A DNA stretch of 28,084 nt, from the NCBI GenBank assembly GCA_020638365.1, contig JACKIQ010000010.1, forward strand, positions 1 to 28,084. The letters run 5' to 3'. Positions 23,725 to 28,084 of the stretch are shown here, one piece after another (positions within the stretch are counted from its first letter, which is position 1; every line of letters starts with the position of its first letter). This DNA is from Rhodospirillales bacterium (GTDB lineage: Bacteria; Pseudomonadota; Alphaproteobacteria; Micavibrionales; Micavibrionaceae). A program made the translations under genes and the position numbers. The notes below the pieces were generated by a model. That model did no database searches, was not told where the DNA came from, and saw only the letters and a list, made by a program, of their open reading frames with translations.

Positions 23725-26424
23725 ATGGAATCGCAGGATGGCGGACATTCTTCCCCGATGACGCCGATGATGGCGCAGTATCACCGTTTGAAGGCGGAGA
23801 ACCCGGATTGCCTTCTTTTCTACCGGATGGGCGATTTTTACGAATTGTTCTATGCGGATGCCGAGGTCGCGTCGGCCGTACTCGATATCGCACTGACCAA
23901 GCGGGGGAAAAGCCAGGGGCAGGATATCGCGATGTGCGGCGTGCCCTATCATTCCTATGAACCTTATCTTGCCAAGCTTATCCATGCGGGTCACAAGGTC
24001 GCGATCTGCGAGCAGACGGAAACGCCTGACGAAGCCAAGGCACGTGCGAAACGTGATGGGTTGCCGTCCTCCAAGGTTCTGGTCAACAGGGAGGTTGTGC
24101 GGCTCGTCACGCCGGGCACGCTGACCGAGGATCACCTGCTGGATGCGCGGCGGAATAATTACCTTTGCGCTTTATCCGCGGGTGAGGACGGGTCATACGG
24201 GCTTTCGTGGCTGGAGCTTTCAACCGGGGCGTTCTGTTCGCAACCCGTCGATGCCGCCGCGCTTCCGGCCGCTTTGGAGCGACTATCCCCCGTCGAGGTG
24301 CTGGTGCAAGATACGGGGGTACAGTCTGAACGTAAAATCTTAAAATCTTTTTGCAATACCTTAACATATATGGATCAATCCTACTTTGATAAGATGCTTT
24401 CCCGCCAGCGGCTTGAAGGGTTTTACGATGTCCACTCTCTGGATGCTCTCGGTACGTTCTGCGAAGAAGAAATCGCGGCGGCGGGATGTCTTCTGGCCTA
24501 CGCGGAGCGAACTCAGAAAGGGAAAATTCCGCATATCGACAAGCTACGCAGCGTCAAGCCGCGCGGCTTCATGGAGATGGACGGGGCGACGCGGCGCAAT
24601 CTGGAATTGCTGCGTACGCTTTCGGGCGAGAAGAAAGGCAGCCTTCTGGATACGGTTGACAGGACACTGACCGGGGCCGGAGCGCGGCTTTTGCAGGATA
24701 TGATCAGCGCACCGCTTTTCGATCTGGAGGAAATCGAAAGGCGGCTGGACCGCGTGGAGTTTTTCTTTCTTCACAGTGAAAAGCGGCATGAGGTTCGCGG
24801 ACTGCTTAAACTTCTTCCCGATATCGAGCGCGCCTTGGCCCGGCTTTCGGCCGGGCGCGGTATGCCGCCCGACCTGCGCGCCCTCCGGCTTGGGATCACG
24901 GGAGCGATGAGTCTCCGCGCCGCGCTTATGACGGAAGACCGGCTGCCTGAGGCTATCCTTGATATTCTCCGAAAAACAGAGATTTGCGGTTCGCTTTCAC
25001 ATTTTCTGGATGAACTCGAACGGGCGCTTGTCGAAGAGCCGCCCATGCACTACCGGGACGGCGGCTTCGTGCGCAAAGGCTACCATCCCAAGCTTGATGA
25101 ACTGCGCGTTCTGCGCGACGAAAGCCGGAAGGTGATCGCCTCCCTGCAAGGGAAGTATCAGAAACTGGCCAAAATCGAAACGCTCAAGATCAAGCATAAT
25201 AACGTTCTGGGGTATTTTATCGAGGTTCCCGCGCGGCGGGCCGATGCGCTTATGGTTCAGGCGCAGGATAAAGACGGAGATTCAAGTCCTTTTATGCACA
25301 GGCAAAGCCTTTCCAATGCAGTGCGTTTCACAACGGCGGAGCTGGCTGAGCTGGAGCGCGACCTTCTTTCGGCAGCGGAGAAGATCCTCGCGATCGAGCT
25401 GTCCATATTTGAGACTTTGGTTGAACGTGCGCGTGCGCTTTCCGAAGCGCTGGCGCGGATCGCCGGAGGACTTGCCATGGTTGATGTTGCTGCGGGACTA
25501 GCAGAGGTAGCCGCGGATATGGGCTACACCAGACCGCGGGTCACGGGGGATCAGTCTTTCAAGCTCAAGAATGCGCGGCATCCCGTTGTAGAAGCGGCCT
25601 TACGCAAAGGCGGAGACGTGTTTCACCCGAATGACTGCTCCCTTGACCCGCAGCACAGGCTCTGGCTGCTGACGGGGCCTAACATGGCCGGGAAGTCGAC
25701 GTTTTTACGACAGAACGCGCTGATTACCATTCTGGCACAGGCCGGATCGTTTGTTCCGGCGGATTCTGCGCAGATCGGGCTGATCGACCGGGTGTTCAGC
25801 CGGGTCGGAGCCTCGGACGACCTCGCGCGCGGGCAATCGACCTTTATGGTGGAAATGATCGAAACGGCGACGATTCTTAATCAGTCCTCCGAGCGGTCGC
25901 TGGTGATCCTTGATGAAATCGGGCGCGGGACGGCGACGTTCGACGGGCTTTCCATCGCGTGGGCGTGCGTGGAGCATCTTCATAACATCAATAAGTGCCG
26001 AGGGCTGTTTGCCACGCATTTTCATGAACTGACGTCGCTTAAATCCTCCCTGCCCCGCCTGAGTTGCCATTGTATGGCGGTGAAGGAATGGAAAGGGTCG
26101 ATCGTATTTTTGCACAAGGTCGTCGAGGGCAGCGCGGACCGGTCGTACGGGATTCATGTCGCGCGGCTGGCGGGCCTGCCCGGACCGGTCATAGCGCGTG
26201 CGCAGGAAATTCTTAACCTCCTGCAGGATAAAGACCAGAGCGGTCTGCTCACAAAGATGGCCGGCGATATGCCGTTATTCTTTGCGGCATCGAGCGCTTC
26301 TTTAGGCCCGGCGCCGAAACCAAGCGAGGTCGAGAGCTTTCTGTCCGAGATCAAGCCTGACGATCTTTCCCCCCGCGAGGCTCTGGATCTGATTTACAAG
26401 CTTAAAGACCTGCTTAAGGGGTAA
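23725..26424 (+). CDS. mutS: DNA mismatch repair protein MutS
   Basis: 899-aa ATPase that recognises mismatches and starts repair. The mismatch-contact motif 'LLFYRMGDFYELF' lies near the N-terminus. Connector, lever and clamp domains follow. The ATPase domain has Walker A 'TGPNMAGKSTFLRQNA' at about residues 650-665 and Walker B 'SLVILDEIGRGTATFDGLS', then the conserved 'FATHFHELT'. The frame is open from a TTG at 23677 and an ATG at 23683. I prefer ATG 23725 because GAGG lies 8 nt upstream and the sequence soon reaches the family start 'TPMMAQY'; the earlier starts add 14-16 residues. No mutL is in view. Confidence 0.96.
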   Translation: MESQDGGHSSPMTPMMAQYHRLKAENPDCLLFYRMGDFYELFYADAEVASAVLDIALTKRGKSQGQDIAMCGVPYHSYEPYLAKLIHAGHKVAICEQTETPDEAKARAKRDGLPSSKVLVNREVVRLVTPGTLTEDHLLDARRNNYLCALSAGEDGSYGLSWLELSTGAFCSQPVDAAALPAALERLSPVEVLVQDTGVQSERKILKSFCNTLTYMDQSYFDKMLSRQRLEGFYDVHSLDALGTFCEEEIAAAGCLLAYAERTQKGKIPHIDKLRSVKPRGFMEMDGATRRNLELLRTLSGEKKGSLLDTVDRTLTGAGARLLQDMISAPLFDLEEIERRLDRVEFFFLHSEKRHEVRGLLKLLPDIERALARLSAGRGMPPDLRALRLGITGAMSLRAALMTEDRLPEAILDILRKTEICGSLSHFLDELERALVEEPPMHYRDGGFVRKGYHPKLDELRVLRDESRKVIASLQGKYQKLAKIETLKIKHNNVLGYFIEVPARRADALMVQAQDKDGDSSPFMHRQSLSNAVRFTTAELAELERDLLSAAEKILAIELSIFETLVERARALSEALARIAGGLAMVDVAAGLAEVAADMGYTRPRVTGDQSFKLKNARHPVVEAALRKGGDVFHPNDCSLDPQHRLWLLTGPNMAGKSTFLRQNALITILAQAGSFVPADSAQIGLIDRVFSRVGASDDLARGQSTFMVEMIETATILNQSSERSLVILDEIGRGTATFDGLSIAWACVEHLHNINKCRGLFATHFHELTSLKSSLPRLSCHCMAVKEWKGSIVFLHKVVEGSADRSYGIHVARLAGLPGPVIARAQEILNLLQDKDQSGLLTKMAGDMPLFFAASSASLGPAPKPSEVESFLSEIKPDDLSPREALDLIYKLKDLLKG

Positions 26425-26497
26425 AACAGGCTTTACTTTTACGTTCGAATATCCTAATACACCCTTGATTTTTTTAATGACTTAACGGGGACGCGTC

Positions 26498-27562
26498 ATG
26501 AATACCCCCTCATCCCAAATCCTTTCCACTGATGTTGTCATTATCGGCGCGGGGCCTTGCGGCCTGTTTGCCGTTTTCGAGTTGGGCCTGCTGGACCTTC
26601 ACTGTCATCTTGTCGATATTCTGGACAAACCGGGCGGACAGTGTTCTGAACTGTACCCGGAGAAACCGATTTACGATATTCCGGCGATTCCGGTAATCAA
26701 CGGGCAAGAGCTGACCGACGGGCTTATGGAGCAGATCAAACCCTTTAAGCCGGCTTTCCATCTGGGGCAGATGGCGGAGAAGCTTGAGAAGCAGGAAAAC
26801 GGGCGGTGGCGGCTGGAAACGGACGCGGGAACCGTGTTTGACGCGCAGTGCGTGGTCATCGCGGCAGGGGGCGGCAGCTTCATGCCTAAGAAGCCCCCTA
26901 TTCCTGGAATCGAGGCCTATGAAGGGAAATCGGTATTTTACGCCGTGCGGCACATGGAAGATTTCCGCGACAAGCACCTTATGATTGTCGGCGGAGGCGA
27001 CTCGGCGCTGGACTGGACACTTAATCTTCAGCCTCTCGCACAATCGCTCACGCTTGTCCATCGACGGAACGAATTCCGCGCCGCTCCGGACAGCGTGGCG
27101 AAGATGCGGGCGCTTGAAGCGGAGGGAAAAATCCGCTTTATCACCGGGCAGGTCAAGGCATTGCAGGGAACGGACGGGACCCTTGAAGCAGTCGACGTCA
27201 CGGATGCGGATAAAAACATCCAGAGCTTGCCGTGTGAGCGGTTACTGCCCTTTTTCGGGCTGACGATGAAGCTAGGACCGCTTGCCGATTTCGGAATTAC
27301 GCTTGAAAACAACCTTATTCCCGTGGATACGGAGAAATTCGAAACCGACCAGCCGGGCCTGTTTGCCATCGGGGATATCTGCACCTATCCGGGCAAGCTC
27401 AAGCTTATACTCTCAGGCTTTCATGAAGCGGCGCTGATGTCCCGGCAGGTGTTCCGCTATTGCCGCCCTGATGAAAAACTGCGGTTTGAGTATACGACGT
27501 CCAGTTCCTCTCTGCAGGAAAAGCTGGGGGTTTCGGAGGCAAAAGAGGCGAAACGGGCCTGA
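26498..27562 (+). CDS. Thioredoxin reductase-like ferredoxin-NADP+ reductase
   Basis: 354-aa flavoenzyme of the YumC/TrxR-like ferredoxin-NADP reductase group. It transfers electrons between NADPH and ferredoxin or flavodoxin. The FAD-binding motif GAGPCG is at residues 17-22, followed by 'LVDILDKPGGQCSELYPEKP', a block typical of this group. The NADP-binding motif is 'IVGGGDSALDWTLNL', and the second FAD motif is 'GLFAIGDICTYPGKLKLI'. The CxxC redox pair of true thioredoxin reductases is absent, which supports the FNR assignment. A possible promoter (TTTACT, 17 bp, TAATAC) lies in the 73-bp gap after mutS but is weak. Confidence 0.92.
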   Translation: MNTPSSQILSTDVVIIGAGPCGLFAVFELGLLDLHCHLVDILDKPGGQCSELYPEKPIYDIPAIPVINGQELTDGLMEQIKPFKPAFHLGQMAEKLEKQENGRWRLETDAGTVFDAQCVVIAAGGGSFMPKKPPIPGIEAYEGKSVFYAVRHMEDFRDKHLMIVGGGDSALDWTLNLQPLAQSLTLVHRRNEFRAAPDSVAKMRALEAEGKIRFITGQVKALQGTDGTLEAVDVTDADKNIQSLPCERLLPFFGLTMKLGPLADFGITLENNLIPVDTEKFETDQPGLFAIGDICTYPGKLKLILSGFHEAALMSRQVFRYCRPDEKLRFEYTTSSSSLQEKLGVSEAKEAKRA

Positions 27563-27608
27563 TTTTATGTTTCAATATTCCGCATGCCTCTTAGGACTGC
27601 GGGGTTTC

Positions 27609-27917
27609 ATGGGATCGACTGACTTTCAGGGGCGTATCAAGCGCATTCAGTGGAATAATCAGGTCATTTCCGGCCTGATGATGGTTTATTTCGTTGTTTC
27701 AATACTTGTCTTTGTATCTTTAATATTTTTGGTATTTTTATCTGTTACTTATATTTTTGACCCTAACTCCGTTTCCTCTATTGCTCATAGTCCAGTAGTA
27801 CAAAGAAAATTTGCACGCATATTTGGAAAAATTGTTTTTTTAGTTTTGCAGGCGCTTATTATTTTATTTACCGTGACTTTAAGGACGCAGGCACACGTTT
27901 CGGAGGAACAAAGGTAA
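27609..27917 (+). CDS. N-terminal membrane part of a frameshifted protein, possibly an M48-like peptidase
   Basis: The 102-aa product has two hydrophobic segments (about residues 22-48 and 74-91) and starts 'MGSTDFQGRIKRIQWN'. The short polar start followed by paired membrane helices resembles the N-terminus of a group of M48 metallopeptidases, but this is a weak match. An in-frame ATG at 27567, 5 nt after the upstream stop, would add 14 residues; neither start has a clear ribosome binding site. The frame stops at 27917, while an open frame in the -1 phase continues to the window end. The base composition is much more A+T-rich than the neighbours, so the gene may be acquired. Confidence 0.5.
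   Translation: MGSTDFQGRIKRIQWNNQVISGLMMVYFVVSILVFVSLIFLVFLSVTYIFDPNSVSSIAHSPVVQRKFARIFGKIVFLVLQALIILFTVTLRTQAHVSEEQR
27836..27842 (+). other. T TTT TTA slippery heptamer at a -1 frame change
   Basis: In the membrane-protein frame the codons read gtT TTT TTA, the X XXY YYZ layout for -1 ribosomal frameshifting. A -1 slip leads into the frame that stays open to the window end. It is also a seven-T run, so a lost base, a sequencing error or transcriptional slippage could equally explain it. Confidence 0.55.
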
Positions 27918-28084
27918 ACTTGAAACATGATGATGCTTTTTACAAAGAATTGGAAACTCAGTGCATATCAAGGGGGCTTAAGGTTCCCGAACTGTATGTT
28001 ATAGACCATAAGTTTTATATAGACCCATCGTACACAACGGGAGCAGTTTTGCAGGGGCCCTCTGGTCAGTCAAAGCTTATCATC
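27842..28084 (+). CDS. Downstream (-1) frame, probable start of an M48-like metallopeptidase domain (partial)
   Basis: The frame is open for 81 codons from 27842 to the window edge with no stop. The peptide includes 'YRDFKDAGTRFGGTKVNL', then a helix 'DDAFYKELETQCISRGL', then 'KVPELYVIDHKFYIDPSYTT' and 'GQSKLII'. This ordering (arginine/glycine-rich turn, helix, 'P.LYVID', a substrate-strand segment, then a strand ending in I/V residues) resembles the region before the HExxH helix of M48 peptidases. The zinc motif itself would lie beyond the window. If the frame starts on its own, a TTG at 27920 has AAGG 5 nt upstream, but the better explanation is fusion to the membrane frame by a -1 shift. 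Confidence 0.4.

Overview
The window looks like a stretch of alphaproteobacterial chromosome, probably from the Rhodospirillales/Micavibrionales side. The evidence is a MucR-type regulator, a TIGR02186 membrane protein paired with a TauE/SafE permease, and UbiK, YbjN and ProC in a row. The gene string lgt-midA-pgeF-prs-rplY-pth-ychF and the paired coaBC-dut point the same way. This assignment rests on gene content and order, not on a search. I saw no rRNA, tRNA or CRISPR array.

Region 1 (about 1-3570, all minus strand) is the right-hand end of a small integrative element. It reads away from ychF in the order P4-type tyrosine integrase, unknown 253-aa protein, AlpA-like DNA-binding protein, Toprim-containing primase, and the first 35 codons of what is probably the replication helicase. 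Genes are almost touching or overlapping. The integrase leader holds four copies of TACCCGG, placed around a possible promoter.

Region 2 (3574-9948, minus) is housekeeping: lgt, midA, pgeF, prs, rplY, pth, ychF. It covers lipoprotein maturation, complex I assembly, cell-wall metabolite editing, PRPP synthesis and translation. prs and rplY appear to have their own promoters. rplY has a 10-codon upstream reading frame with a strong ribosome binding site, and a terminator lies between rplY and pth.

Region 3 (10096-11842, plus) carries ubiK, ybjN and proC. It ends at a terminator shared with the convergent gene mucR. Region 4 (11910-16840, minus) carries a secreted protein, the TSUP permease with its TIGR02186 partner, uspA, nifU, tsaB and mucR. 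Region 5 (16983-19561, minus) is murJ-trpS, overlapping by 4 bp.

Region 6 (19602-28084, plus) carries ubiE, an acidic membrane-anchored protein of unknown function, coaBC, dut, an unrecognised gene, mutS and a flavin-type ferredoxin-NADP reductase. It ends with a membrane protein whose reading frame shifts by -1 at a T TTT TTA heptamer into a frame resembling an M48 metallopeptidase. ATGA start/stop overlaps recur (lgt/midA, nifU/tsaB, TSUP/TIGR02186, murJ/trpS, leader peptide/rplY), indicating tight translational coupling.
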